Source: Aureimonas sp. SA4125 (lineage in GTDB: Bacteria; Pseudomonadota; Alphaproteobacteria; Rhizobiales; Rhizobiaceae). Taken from it: 64,000 bases of DNA. The notes under the pieces were generated by a model. That model saw only the letters and a program-made list of their open reading frames with translations, was not told the DNA's origin and did no database searches. The position numbers and the translations under genes are program-made. This document shows, in pieces, positions 26,221-34,681 of the stretch; positions within the stretch are counted from its first letter, which is position 1, and every line of letters starts with the position of its first letter. The stretch covers positions 3,741,001 through 3,805,000 of the forward strand of contig NZ_AP025032.1 of assembly GCF_019973775.1 (NCBI RefSeq), written 5' to 3'.

Positions 26221-27090
26221 TTGAGACCTGAATTGAATGGCGCTTCCGGCGCGATCCGTTTCCGCCCCTCCTGGGACCGGGTGGTCGTGCAGACGCTCGC
26301 GGGCCTCAGCCTCGTCGCTGTCCTTTCCGCCTGTCAGACCGGCATGCCCGCCGCCAATGCCATTCGTCTCGACCAGGCCTCGGGCTCGTCGGAAAACATT
26401 TCCTCGCTGACCGCGACGGTGAACGCCAATCCGCGCGATCCGGAAGCCTACAATGTCCGCGGCACGGCCTACGGCCGCGCCGGGCGCAACAGCGAAGCGG
26501 TGCAGGACTTCACCACCGCCCTGCAGCTCGACCCGAATTTCTACCAGGCCTATGCCAACCGCGCCCTCGTTTATCGCCAGATGAACGACAACGCCAAGGC
26601 GGTCGCCGACTATAACGCCGCGCTGCAGATCAACCCGCGCTACGACAGTGCCTTTATCGGCCGCGGCAACATCTATCGCATGGCCGGCCGCAATCGTGAG
26701 GCGCTGGGCGACTTCCAGAAGGCGATCGACCTCAACACCACCGATCCGCGCGCCTACCACAACCGTGGGCTGCTCTACCAGATCGACGGGCAGCACAAGC
26801 AGGCGATCGAGGATTTCTCGACCGCGATCTCGCTACAGGCGGACGCGCCCGAGCCCTATTCCGGCCGCGGCGTCTCCTATCTCGCCCTCGGCGACGAGGA
26901 AAACGCCTTCACCGACTTCAACACGGCATTGAAGCTGGACGACAAGAACGCGGAATACTGGACAAACCAGGCGATCATCTACGAGCGCCGCAACGAAAAG
27001 GCGCGCGCCTTCAAGTCCTACGCCCGCGCTGCCCAGCTCGACCCCGCCTACCAGCCGGCCAAGGACGGCATGGGCCGCACACGCGCTTAG
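26221..27090 (+). CDS. TPR-repeat lipoprotein (NlpI-like)
   Basis: 289 aa, starting with TTG at 26221. The signal VVVQTLAGLSLVAVLSAC has a lipobox cysteine near residue 38, giving a long but acceptable leader. At least five tetratricopeptide repeats follow (for example DPEAYNVRGTAYGRAGRN and DPRAYHNRGLLYQIDGQH). Such lipoproteins act as protein-binding scaffolds in the envelope, NlpI with peptidoglycan hydrolases being the best known. Partner unknown here. A G+C-rich hairpin with T-run follows. Confidence 0.87.
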   Translation: MRPELNGASGAIRFRPSWDRVVVQTLAGLSLVAVLSACQTGMPAANAIRLDQASGSSENISSLTATVNANPRDPEAYNVRGTAYGRAGRNSEAVQDFTTALQLDPNFYQAYANRALVYRQMNDNAKAVADYNAALQINPRYDSAFIGRGNIYRMAGRNREALGDFQKAIDLNTTDPRAYHNRGLLYQIDGQHKQAIEDFSTAISLQADAPEPYSGRGVSYLALGDEENAFTDFNTALKLDDKNAEYWTNQAIIYERRNEKARAFKSYARAAQLDPAYQPAKDGMGRTRA

Positions 27091-27107
27091 GCTGCAATGA
27101 CTGGAAG

Positions 27108-27139
27108 GGCGGGCGGCTTTATCCGGCCGCCCGCCTTTT
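27108..27139 (+). terminator. Rho-independent terminator after the TPR lipoprotein gene
   Basis: 10-bp perfect stem GGCGGGCGGC/GCCGCCCGCC (27108-27117, 27126-27135) with 8-base loop, followed by TTTT. Confidence 0.9.
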
Positions 27140-27237
27140 CGCAGTACCGGCCGCGTGTATCACGCGTGACGATCGGAACCTTGCCGTCTCCAACGCCTTC
27201 CTGACGCGAAGAGACACTGCAACAGGAACCGACCTCC

Positions 27238-27822
27238 ATGAAAATCCTCCTCGCCACCGCTGCCTTCGCCTCGCTGCTCGCCGCACCGATGGCAGCCCAT
27301 GCCGAAACCGCGCTTGGCATCCTCACCTGCAAGAGCGAAGGCTCGGTCGGATACATCATCGGCTCTTCGGAGAACGTGATCTGCGATTTCGCGCCGGCCA
27401 ATGCGGCGCAGCCCGTGGAAGTCTATTCGGGCACGCTGGACAATGTCGGCCTCGACATCGGCGTCACCGGTGAGACCATCATGTCCTGGAATGTGCTCGC
27501 CGATACAGACGGCTATCAGCCCTCGCAGCTGGCCGGCACCTATGTCGGCGCGAGCGCGGACGCTTCCTTTGCAGCCGGCGGCGGCGTGAAGCTTCTGACC
27601 GGTGGCCCGAACGGCGGCTTCAGCCTGCAGCCGCTCAGTGTCCAGGCTCAGGAAGGCGTGAATGCCGCCCTCGGCGTCACCAAATTCACGCTGGTCTCGG
27701 CCGTACCGGCCGGCGCCGTCGCCGCCCCCACGGGTGCCGTGGTCGTTCCCGAGGGCTCTGTCGTTGTGCCCGAGGGTTCGGTCGTCCTTCCCGAGGGCAC
27801 AGTGGTCGTTCCGGCGAACTGA
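27238..27822 (+). CDS. DUF992 exported protein with C-terminal VVPEG(S/T) repeats
   Basis: 194 aa. Signal peptide residues 1-22 (ending AHAE), then the DUF992 domain with ALGILTCKSEGSVGYIIGSS, VICDFAPA and VEVYSGTLDNVGLDIGVT. After the domain the protein ends in four tandem VV-PEG-type hexapeptide repeats (VVPEGSVVVPEGSVVLPEG), unusual for the family. Two conserved cysteines (in LTCKS and VICDF) may form a disulfide. Periplasmic or secreted; function unknown. A bidirectional hairpin at 27934-27960 separates it from pntB. Confidence 0.85.
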   Translation: MKILLATAAFASLLAAPMAAHAETALGILTCKSEGSVGYIIGSSENVICDFAPANAAQPVEVYSGTLDNVGLDIGVTGETIMSWNVLADTDGYQPSQLAGTYVGASADASFAAGGGVKLLTGGPNGGFSLQPLSVQAQEGVNAALGVTKFTLVSAVPAGAVAAPTGAVVVPEGSVVVPEGSVVLPEGTVVVPAN

Positions 27823-27933
27823 TCGCCGACGCAATCGGCGTTCTGCCGACGGCAAAGCCTGTCTTCCGGCAGACGCCGCCGGGGATCGCCTGTCGCTGGT
27901 CCCCGCCGCACAGTCGGTGGCGATCATAAAAAA

Positions 27934-27960
27934 GGCCCGCATGCTGGTTGCATGCGGGCC
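27934..27960. terminator. Bidirectional terminator between DUF992 gene and pntB
   Basis: Perfect 11-bp stem GGCCCGCATGC/GCATGCGGGCC with 5-base loop, TTTT on the right and AAAAAA on the left, between convergent genes. Confidence 0.93.
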
Positions 27961-27986
27961 TTTTCGTTTGTCCGGCTGGGCCAGGA

Positions 27987-29387
27987 TCAGTGGGCCATCG
28001 CCTTCACGATGTTCTCGACCATCTTCTTGGCGTCGGCGAACAGCATCATCGTGTTGTCCTTGTAGAACAAGGTGTTGTCGATGCCGGCATAGCCCGATGC
28101 CATGGAGCGCTTGACGAAGAGGCAGGTCTGGGCCTGATCGACGTTGAGGATCGGCATGCCGTAGATCGGCGAGGTCTTGTCGTCCCGCGCCGCGGGATTC
28201 GTGACGTCGTTGGCGCCGATGACGAAGACGACGTCGGTCTGGGCGAACTCCGAGTTGATGTCCTCGAGCTCGAAGACCTCATCATAGGGAACGTTCGCCT
28301 CGGCCAGAAGCACGTTCATATGCCCAGGCATGCGGCCGGCGACGGGGTGGATGGCGTATTTCACCTCGACGCCATGGTTCTTCAGCGTGTCGGCCATCTC
28401 ACGCAGCGCGTGCTGCGCCTGCGCGACCGCCATGCCGTAGCCCGGCACGATGATCACCTTGGAGGCGTTCATCATGAGATAGGCGGCGTCGTCGGCCGAT
28501 CCCTGCTTGACCGGACGCTCCTCGCCGCCGGCCGAAGCCGAGGGACCGCTCTCGCCGCCAAAGCCGCCGAGGATGACCGAGATGAAGGAGCGGTTCATGC
28601 CCTTGCACATGATGTAGGACAGGATCGCACCGGAGGAGCCGACGAGCGCGCCGGTGATGATCAGCGCAAGGTTCTGCAGCGTGAAGCCGATGCCGGCCGC
28701 CGCCCAGCCCGAATACGAGTTCAGCATCGAGACGACGACCGGCATGTCGGCGCCGCCGATCGGCACGATCAGAAGAACGCCCAGCGCCAGGGAAAACAGC
28801 ACCACCAGCCAGAAGGCGATGTGGCTCTCCGTCACCGCGAAGATGATGAGGCAAAGGACGAGGCCGGCGGCCAGCGCGATGTTGATCAGGTGGCGCGAGG
28901 GCAACATGATCGGCTTGCCGCCCATGCGTCCGTCGAGCTTCAGGAAGGCGATGATCGAGCCGGTGAAGGTGATCGCGCCGATGGCGACGCCGATCGCCAT
29001 TTCGACGAGCGCCTGGGTATGGATGTTGCCGACGGTGCCGATGTTGATGGCCTCGGGCGCATAGAGCGCGGCAGCGGCGACACAGACCGCGGCAAGGCCG
29101 ACCAGGCTGTGGAATCCGGCGACGAGCTGCGGCATGGCCGTCATCGGAATGCGCTTTGCCACGACGGCGCCGATCCCGCCGCCGGCGGCGATGCCGACGA
29201 GGATGAGGAGCAGCGCACCGGCGGAGGGGTTGGCGAGGAGCAGCGTCGTCACGACGGCGATGCCCATGCCGACCATGCCGAAGATGTTGCCCTGGCGGCT
29301 TGAGGTCGGGTGCGACAGGCCGCGCAGTGCCAGGATGAACAGCACCCCGGAGACCAGATAGAGGAAGGCGGCGAAGTTCTCGGACAT
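27987..29387 (-). CDS. pntB: Proton-translocating NAD(P) transhydrogenase beta subunit
   Basis: 466 aa from MSENFAAFLYLVSG at 29387 (a preceding ATG at 29390 is equally possible). The N-terminal half has 8-9 membrane helices; the C-terminal NADP-binding domain III shows VIIVPGYGMAVAQAQHALRE and HPVAGRMPGHMNVLLAEANV. It couples proton import to hydride transfer from NADH to NADP+. Last gene of the coxIV-pntAA-pntAB-pntB cluster, 7 bases from pntAB. Confidence 0.96.
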   Translation of the reverse strand: MSENFAAFLYLVSGVLFILALRGLSHPTSSRQGNIFGMVGMGIAVVTTLLLANPSAGALLLILVGIAAGGGIGAVVAKRIPMTAMPQLVAGFHSLVGLAAVCVAAAALYAPEAINIGTVGNIHTQALVEMAIGVAIGAITFTGSIIAFLKLDGRMGGKPIMLPSRHLINIALAAGLVLCLIIFAVTESHIAFWLVVLFSLALGVLLIVPIGGADMPVVVSMLNSYSGWAAAGIGFTLQNLALIITGALVGSSGAILSYIMCKGMNRSFISVILGGFGGESGPSASAGGEERPVKQGSADDAAYLMMNASKVIIVPGYGMAVAQAQHALREMADTLKNHGVEVKYAIHPVAGRMPGHMNVLLAEANVPYDEVFELEDINSEFAQTDVVFVIGANDVTNPAARDDKTSPIYGMPILNVDQAQTCLFVKRSMASGYAGIDNTLFYKDNTMMLFADAKKMVENIVKAMAH

Positions 29388-29394
29388 CATCGCC

Positions 29395-29805
29395 TCACTT
29401 CTCCTTTTTCTTGTACATCGCCAGCATGCGCTGCGTGACGAGGAAGCCGCCGAAGATGTTGACGCTTGCCAGCACCAGGGCGACGAAGCCAAAACCCGTC
29501 GCGATGCCGGAGGCCGAGATGCCAACGGCAAGGATCGCCCCGACGATGATCACCGAGGAGATCGCGTTGGTGACAGCCATCAGCGGCGTGTGCAGCGCCG
29601 GCGTCACCGACCAGACGACGTAGTAGCCGACGAAGATCGCCAGGACGAAGATGGCGAGGTGGAAGACGAAGGGATTGGCCGAAGCGACATGGTCGGCGAC
29701 CGGCGACGTCATCATCTGCTCGACGCCGATGCGCGCATCGCGGATGGCGGCGCCCGCCTCGTTGAGGCGTTGCAGGGTCGCACGCGCAAGCTCGTTTTCC
29801 ATCAT
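29395..29805 (-). CDS. pntAB: Transhydrogenase alpha subunit part 2 (membrane domain)
   Basis: 136 aa with three to four membrane helices (VFHLAIFVLAIFVGYYVVWS, VTNAISSVIIVGAILAVGIS, ALVLASVNIFGGFLVTQRML) and a charged KKKEK end. This is the separate membrane piece of a split PntA, the arrangement usual in Rhizobiales and Rhodospirillum. The start overlaps the pntAA stop (ATGA). Confidence 0.94.
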   Translation of the reverse strand: MMENELARATLQRLNEAGAAIRDARIGVEQMMTSPVADHVASANPFVFHLAIFVLAIFVGYYVVWSVTPALHTPLMAVTNAISSVIIVGAILAVGISASGIATGFGFVALVLASVNIFGGFLVTQRMLAMYKKKEK

Positions 29806-31013
29806 GCCTCTCCCGTCTGTGCAGCAGGCGCGTCACCGGCCGTTCCCGGGTCGGCAGCGACCATGGTGGGCGCCGCCGGCGCGGGGGCGGCCTTGGCGAA
29901 GTTCGGATGCACCACCGCGCCGTCGCGCGTCAGGAGCGTCGCCTTGACCAGGTCGTCGGCGAAATCGATCTTCAGCGCCTTCGCCTCCTTGTCGATCATC
30001 GTCTCGAGGAACGAGGCGACGTTCTTGGCGTAGAGCAGCGAGGCGGTGGCGGCGATGCGGCCGGCGACGTTGAGGTGACCGACGATCCGGGCCGGCCCGG
30101 CGTCCACGATCTTGCCGGCTTCGGCACCCTCGACATTGCCGCCGCGCTCGACCGCAAGATCGACCAGCACGGAGCCGGGCTTCATCGTCTCGATCATGGC
30201 CCGCGTGACGAGGCGCGGGGCCGGCCGCCCGGGGATCAGCGCCGTGGTGATGACGATGTCCTGCTTGGCGATATGGGCGGCCACCAGTTCGGCCTGCTTG
30301 GCCTGATAGCCCGCCGACATCTCCTTGGCGTATCCGCCCGAGGTTTCGGCCGCCTTGAACTCGTCGTCCTCCACGGCAATGAACTTCGCCCCGAGGGATT
30401 CGACCTGTTCCTTGGTGGCGGGCCGCACGTCGGTCGCCGTGACGACGGCGCCGAGGCGGCGGGCGGTGGCGATGGCCTGCAGGCCGGCGACGCCGACGCC
30501 CATGACGAAGACGCGCGCGGCCGGCACGGTGCCGGCGGCGGTCATCATCATCGGAAAGGCCCGGTCATACTCGGAAGCAGCGTCGAGGACGGCCTGGTAG
30601 CCGGCAAGATTGGCCTGGCTCGACAGGACGTCCATCACCTGTGCGCGCGTGATGCGCGGCATGAATTCCATGGCGAAGGCGAGAATGCCGGCATCGGCCA
30701 TAGCCGCGACATCGTCGTCACGCCCGTAGGGATCCATGATCGCAATGACGGCGGCGCCACGGCGATAGCCGGACAGTTCCTCGCGCTCGGGCCGTCGTAC
30801 CTTCAGCACGACATCCGCGCCTGCTGCGTCGGCGGAACTGCCGATCGTGGCGCCGACGGCAGCAAAGGCCTCGTCGGGAATGCGCGATCTGAGGCCGGCC
30901 CCGGCCTCGACCGTGACGTCGACACCAAAACTCTTCAGCTTCTTCACGGTGTCGGGAGACGCCGCGACACGCGGCTCGCCCTCGTCCCGCTCCCTTGGCA
31001 CGAAAACCTTCAT
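29802..31013 (-). CDS. pntAA: Transhydrogenase alpha subunit part 1 (NAD-binding)
   Basis: 403 aa. N-terminal MKVFVPRERDEGEPRVAASP and the NAD-binding ARVFVMGVGVAGLQAIATAR near residue 170 identify the alanine dehydrogenase/PNT domain I. The C terminus is Ala/Pro-rich (about residues 375-403), a linker toward the membrane part. The start at 31013 is chosen because it begins this conserved block. Cytoplasmic; it binds NAD(H). Confidence 0.95.
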   Translation of the reverse strand: MKVFVPRERDEGEPRVAASPDTVKKLKSFGVDVTVEAGAGLRSRIPDEAFAAVGATIGSSADAAGADVVLKVRRPEREELSGYRRGAAVIAIMDPYGRDDDVAAMADAGILAFAMEFMPRITRAQVMDVLSSQANLAGYQAVLDAASEYDRAFPMMMTAAGTVPAARVFVMGVGVAGLQAIATARRLGAVVTATDVRPATKEQVESLGAKFIAVEDDEFKAAETSGGYAKEMSAGYQAKQAELVAAHIAKQDIVITTALIPGRPAPRLVTRAMIETMKPGSVLVDLAVERGGNVEGAEAGKIVDAGPARIVGHLNVAGRIAATASLLYAKNVASFLETMIDKEAKALKIDFADDLVKATLLTRDGAVVHPNFAKAAPAPAAPTMVAADPGTAGDAPAAQTGEA

Positions 31014-31089
31014 ACGGATCTCCTCCCCCGCGACCGGGCCTCTGTGGCCAATCCGGTCGATATCTCCCCTCCCCACGCGGGCGGGGCGG

Positions 31090-31314
31090 TCACTTCATGA
31101 AATAGCTGACCACGGCGCCGAAGATCAGGAAGGCTAGAATGCCGGCCAGGAAACCGGCAGAGGAGACAAGCGCCACCGCCATGCCGACGACGACCGCAAA
31201 GACCCAGATCGAGCCGAACTTCACCAGAAGCAGGAACCGCTCATAGGTGCGCTCGTGCTCGCTGTAGTCCATCTTGTCGGCGTAGGTGATGGTATGGCCG
31301 TGATCTTCAGTCAT
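31090..31314 (-). CDS. aa3-type cytochrome c oxidase subunit IV (bacterial CoxIV, PF07835-like)
   Basis: 74 aa. A hydrophilic N terminus with MDYSEHERTYERFLLLVKFG leads into membrane segments IWVFAVVVGMAVALVSS and FLAGILAFLIFGAVVSYFM. This is the small non-catalytic subunit of the alphaproteobacterial aa3 oxidase. GGGAG precedes the ATG at 31314. It sits 76 bases upstream of pntAA in the same direction and is probably in the same transcript; coxIV next to pnt genes is a common order in this group. Confidence 0.9.
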   Translation of the reverse strand: MTEDHGHTITYADKMDYSEHERTYERFLLLVKFGSIWVFAVVVGMAVALVSSAGFLAGILAFLIFGAVVSYFMK

Positions 31315-31463
31315 GTCATTCTCCCGAACGCGCCTCCGTCCGGCAGGGGGACGAAGCTGGATGCCGTGTTGCTGATGCCGGCCAGCGGCAAGCATGGTCG
31401 CTCCCCGCCGACAAGACAATCTGCTCTGGCACATACACGCTATCTCCCCGAACAGGCAATGCC

Positions 31464-31519
31464 GCCGGAGATAGCAGAAGGCCGGACCCTTTCGGACCCG
31501 GCCTTCTGTTATCTCCGGC
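31464..31519 (-). terminator. Large hairpin (22-bp stem) downstream of the PfpI gene
   Basis: 31464-31485 pairs with 31498-31519 over 22 bases with one G-T pair and a 12-base loop. No long T-run follows on the minus strand, so it may act as an RNA stabiliser or a weak terminator. It lies between the PfpI stop (31535) and the coxIV start (31314). Confidence 0.7.
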
Positions 31520-31534
31520 ATGAAAGCGGTCGTA

Positions 31535-32101
31535 TCAGGCGACCTGGCGGCGATCCTCGTGACGGCCTTCCTCGACCTCCTCGATGATCTTGGCGACGAA
31601 GGCCGGGATATCGCCGGGATTGCGCGAAGTGATCATCGCCTGGTCGACGACCACTTCCTTGTCCATCCAGTTCGCGCCGGCATTCTTCAGGTCCGTCTTG
31701 ATCGAGCCGTAGGAGGTGACGTCCTTTCCGCGGACGAGATCGGCCTCGATCAGCAGCCAGGGTGCGTGGCAGATCGCGGCCAGCGGTTTCCCGGTATTGT
31801 AGAAGTCGCGGATGAAGGCGACGGCCTTTTCATCGGCGCGCAGCACGTCCGGGTTGATCTGCCCACCCGGCAGAACGAGCGCGTCGTAATCCGCCGCCTT
31901 CACGGCCGAGAGCTCGCGGTCGACCGGAACGCTCTCGCCCCAATTGTCCTTGTCCCAGCCCTTGATCGAGCCGGCCTTCAGCGAGACGACGTGCACCTCG
32001 GCACCCGCTTCGCGCAGCATCTTCAGCGGCTGGGTGAGTTCGGCCTGCTCGAAGCCGTCCGTGGCGAGGATGGCGATCTTGGCTTTGCGAATATCGGTCA
32101 T
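31535..32101 (-). CDS. DJ-1/PfpI-family protein (YhbO/PfpI-like)
   Basis: 188 aa, typical length. The nucleophile elbow is in GKPLAAICHAPWLLIEADLV (Cys followed by His) with the acidic partner in ILATDGFEQAEL. PfpI/YhbO proteins are linked to stress protection and have been reported as proteases, glyoxalases or deglycases; which activity applies cannot be read from sequence. The start at 32101 gives the conserved N-terminal KAKIAILATDGFE. Confidence 0.92.
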   Translation of the reverse strand: MTDIRKAKIAILATDGFEQAELTQPLKMLREAGAEVHVVSLKAGSIKGWDKDNWGESVPVDRELSAVKAADYDALVLPGGQINPDVLRADEKAVAFIRDFYNTGKPLAAICHAPWLLIEADLVRGKDVTSYGSIKTDLKNAGANWMDKEVVVDQAMITSRNPGDIPAFVAKIIEEVEEGRHEDRRQVA

Positions 32102-32235
32102 GGCATGTTCCTTCAAAAGCAAGTCGCTGCGCCGCCTGAGGCGCCGCGTGTACCGTGCTATGTTTCGGATAGATAAGGAAAATGCAGCCCATGGCCGATC
32201 GTTCCGGCAGACGGGCAGGATGCCGCACCCTGCCC

Positions 32236-32805
32236 TCAAACCTCGTCGGGAGAATCGGCAGCACCGTCAGCATCGATGGCGGCGCGGGCATCGCCATAGC
32301 CAAAGCCCGCGCGCATCATTGCCGCCATGTCGCGCTCCCGCCGCTCCGCCCGGTCGCGCAGGCGATGCGGGCCAAGGCGACGTCGCCGGGCGTAGGCGAA
32401 GGCCGCCTCGTGATCGGTGCTCTCGTCGCCCTGCAGCGTCACCGCGATCGTGTCGCGGTCGACGCCCTTTTCGGAAAGCTTCGCCTCGATCTTGCGAAGC
32501 GACGCGCCCCCGCGCCGGAGGCTCGACAGCTTCGCCGCGGCGAAAGCGCGGTCATCGAGGAGTTTCAGATCGTGGAAACGGGCGAGCGTCGCATCGATCA
32601 TCGCCCGGCAGTCTGCGGAACTGGGCGCACCGCCCTCCTCCGCCTCGGCGACACGCCGCGCCACCTTGCGCTCGAGCACCCGCCGCAGGTTTTCCGCCGT
32701 GCTGGCGTAGCGGCCGAGATAGTGCGCGGCGGCGCGGAACAGCCATTCCGGCGTGACGGGCCGGGGACGACGTTGCGGAGGGGCGGGCGGGGGCGGGCGG
32801 CTCAT
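32236..32805 (-). CDS. recX: Regulatory protein RecX
   Basis: 189 aa from ATG 32805 (an in-frame upstream start at 32841 would add 12 residues). Three-helix RecX repeats are visible: AHYLGRYASTAENLRRVLER, LDDRAFAAAKLSSLRRGGAS and the C-terminal AERRERDMAAMMRAGFGYGDAR. RecX modulates RecA filaments. recA is not adjacent, which is usual in alphaproteobacteria. Confidence 0.86.
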   Translation of the reverse strand: MSRPPPPAPPQRRPRPVTPEWLFRAAAHYLGRYASTAENLRRVLERKVARRVAEAEEGGAPSSADCRAMIDATLARFHDLKLLDDRAFAAAKLSSLRRGGASLRKIEAKLSEKGVDRDTIAVTLQGDESTDHEAAFAYARRRRLGPHRLRDRAERRERDMAAMMRAGFGYGDARAAIDADGAADSPDEV

Positions 32806-32844
32806 CGCGACGATATAGAGTGCCTTGACCTCGGGCGACAAGCG

Positions 32845-32879
32845 AAAGGCCCCGATCCGGTCTGCGGATCGGGGCCTTT
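32845..32879 (-). terminator. Terminator hairpin of the ParA-like gene
   Basis: Perfect 15-bp stem (32845-32859 with 32865-32879) ending in AAA/TTT, 5-base loop, 50 bases after the stop at 32929. Confidence 0.88.
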
Positions 32880-32928
32880 CCAGACCGTTGGCCCTGCCCT
32901 GTCGTCCGCCGGAAATCCGGCGCCTCGA

Positions 32929-33633
32929 TCAGGCGGCGCGGGCGAAATCCTGCGTGGCTTCGGCCGGTGCACGCGATGCGACATTGCCGAGAATGCCGCA
33001 CTCATAGGCGATGGTCGCGGCCTCGGCACGGGCGCGGTCGAGGCCCGGCGCGATCTCGTCGGCAAGGCTGAAGAGCGTGCCGCCGTGCAGGAAGGGCGCC
33101 TCGTAGGCGGCGCGCAGGACCATGCCACAGTTGATCTTCGTTGCCGGGCTCTGCTGGATGACGGTCTCGACGACGCGGGCGATCCGGCTCGGGATCGCCG
33201 TGATGGCGCTGGCGATGAAGGCCCAGTCGCGGCCACGGCGACCCTTGCCGGCTTCCGAGGACAGGAGGCACTCGGTGGCGATCGCGGCATAGGCCGAGAG
33301 CGGCGAGAAGCGGACCGGGATGAGCGTGCGGTCCGACAGGCGGGCGGCGGCGCGGATCGTTTCGGCGGTGTCGCCGGCGTCGATGATGGCGAGATCGCCG
33401 CGGCGGCGGGCAGCACGCACCAGACGCTCCATCGCAGCTTCGTCCTCGGCGGCCTCCACGGTGATGCGGGTGTTGTGCTGGCCCTTGCCGGCCCAGGCGA
33501 CGAGATCCTTGTCGCGCGCCGCGTCGATCAGCACGACAGGGATGTCGGCAGCCGCGGCGACGCTGGCGAGCGTCAGCGCGAGCGTGGTGGTGCCGGAGGT
33601 CTTCAGGGAGCCGACGGAGAGAACGGGAATCAT
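32929..33633 (-). CDS. ParA/MinD-like P-loop protein with degenerate Walker A
   Basis: 234 aa. The overall plan of a ParA-type ATPase is clear: N-terminal VLSVGSLKTSGTTTLALTLA, then IPVVLIDAARDKDLVAWAG (Walker A' position) and DLAIIDAGDTAETIRAAAR (switch II). Where active members read KGGxGKTT this protein reads K-T-S-G-T-T-T: the signature lysine is kept but the phosphate-contacting lysine after the second glycine is threonine. ATP binding is therefore doubtful. GAAAGG precedes the ATG. It stands alone, without parB, and its partner is unknown. Confidence 0.82.
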   Translation of the reverse strand: MIPVLSVGSLKTSGTTTLALTLASVAAAADIPVVLIDAARDKDLVAWAGKGQHNTRITVEAAEDEAAMERLVRAARRRGDLAIIDAGDTAETIRAAARLSDRTLIPVRFSPLSAYAAIATECLLSSEAGKGRRGRDWAFIASAITAIPSRIARVVETVIQQSPATKINCGMVLRAAYEAPFLHGGTLFSLADEIAPGLDRARAEAATIAYECGILGNVASRAPAEATQDFARAA

Positions 33634-33913
33634 GACGGAGCGCCTTTCGGAAGGGGTGCGGGGAATGCGCCTCCAGCGGCGTCGTTCCGCGAAAGGCCAG
33701 TTGACTGAACAGTTCGGCTCCCTGTGTGGGACCCGAAGATTTCGTGAAACTGGAAAGCACGGCGTACCGATATCTTTCTGCAGGCTGAGGATGTGACCGA
33801 TGTCGGTGCGGCACGGGCTTGCATTTGGGCCATGCCTGCGATGACACATTGACCTCGCGCCCATTTCCGTGATGGTCGCAGAAATCCCGCCGTTTTCGCG
33901 AAAGTTCTCCCGC

Positions 33914-34681
33914 ATGCCTGCGCACTCGATCCTCGTCGCCGTCCCCGCCGACATCCGCACCATCGGCAATCACCGCTGGCACGCCGCGCCCGAGACCTAT
34001 CTGAAGGCGGTCATCCGCGTCGCCGGCGCCATTCCGGTGATCGTGCCGGCCCTCGCGGCGGAGATCGACATCGGCGAGATCCTGTCGCGGGTCGACGGCG
34101 TGCTCGTCACCGGATCGGTCACCAACGTCCACCCCAGCCGCTATGGCACCGAGCCCAGCGCCGCGCACGAGCCCTACGATCCGGATCGCGACGCGCTGAC
34201 GGAGGCGATGATCAAGGGTGCGATCGAGCGCGACGTGCCGCTGCTCGCGATCTGCCGCGGCCTGCAGGAATTGAACGTCGCGCTCGGCGGCTCGCTGGCG
34301 ACGGAGATCCAGGACATCGAAGGCCGGATGGACCACCGCGCCGCCGATGATCCCGAACAGGGCGTTCGCTACGCCATCCGTCAGAAGGTCACGGCCGAGA
34401 GCGGCAGCAAGTTGAACCGGATCCTCGGCAAGAGCGAATTCCAGGTCAACTCGCTGCACCGCCAGGCGATCGATCGTCTGGCGGAGGGACTGACGGTCGA
34501 GGCGACGGCACCGGACGGGACGATCGAGGCGGTGTCGGTCGACGCGGCCCGCGGCTTCGCCCTCGGCGTGCAGTGGCATCCGGAATACTGGGCCGAAAGC
34601 GACGCCGATTCCGCCGCCATCTTCAGTGCCTTCGGCGAAGCCTGCCGGGCTTTTCGAAAGAGCCGCGCCACGGCCCGCTGA
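33914..34681 (+). CDS. Gamma-glutamyl-GABA hydrolase family (PuuD-like, peptidase C26)
   Basis: 255 aa class I glutamine-amidotransferase fold. The nucleophile is in LLAICRGLQELNVALGGSL and the His-x-Glu dyad partner in LGVQWHPEYWAE; DGVLVTGSVTNVHPSRYG matches the oxyanion region. By family it hydrolyses gamma-glutamyl-amines such as gamma-glutamyl-GABA from putrescine breakdown. The rest of the puu pathway is absent here. The stop codon abuts the stop of the convergent NicO gene with no spacer. Confidence 0.9.
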   Translation: MPAHSILVAVPADIRTIGNHRWHAAPETYLKAVIRVAGAIPVIVPALAAEIDIGEILSRVDGVLVTGSVTNVHPSRYGTEPSAAHEPYDPDRDALTEAMIKGAIERDVPLLAICRGLQELNVALGGSLATEIQDIEGRMDHRAADDPEQGVRYAIRQKVTAESGSKLNRILGKSEFQVNSLHRQAIDRLAEGLTVEATAPDGTIEAVSVDAARGFALGVQWHPEYWAESDADSAAIFSAFGEACRAFRKSRATAR

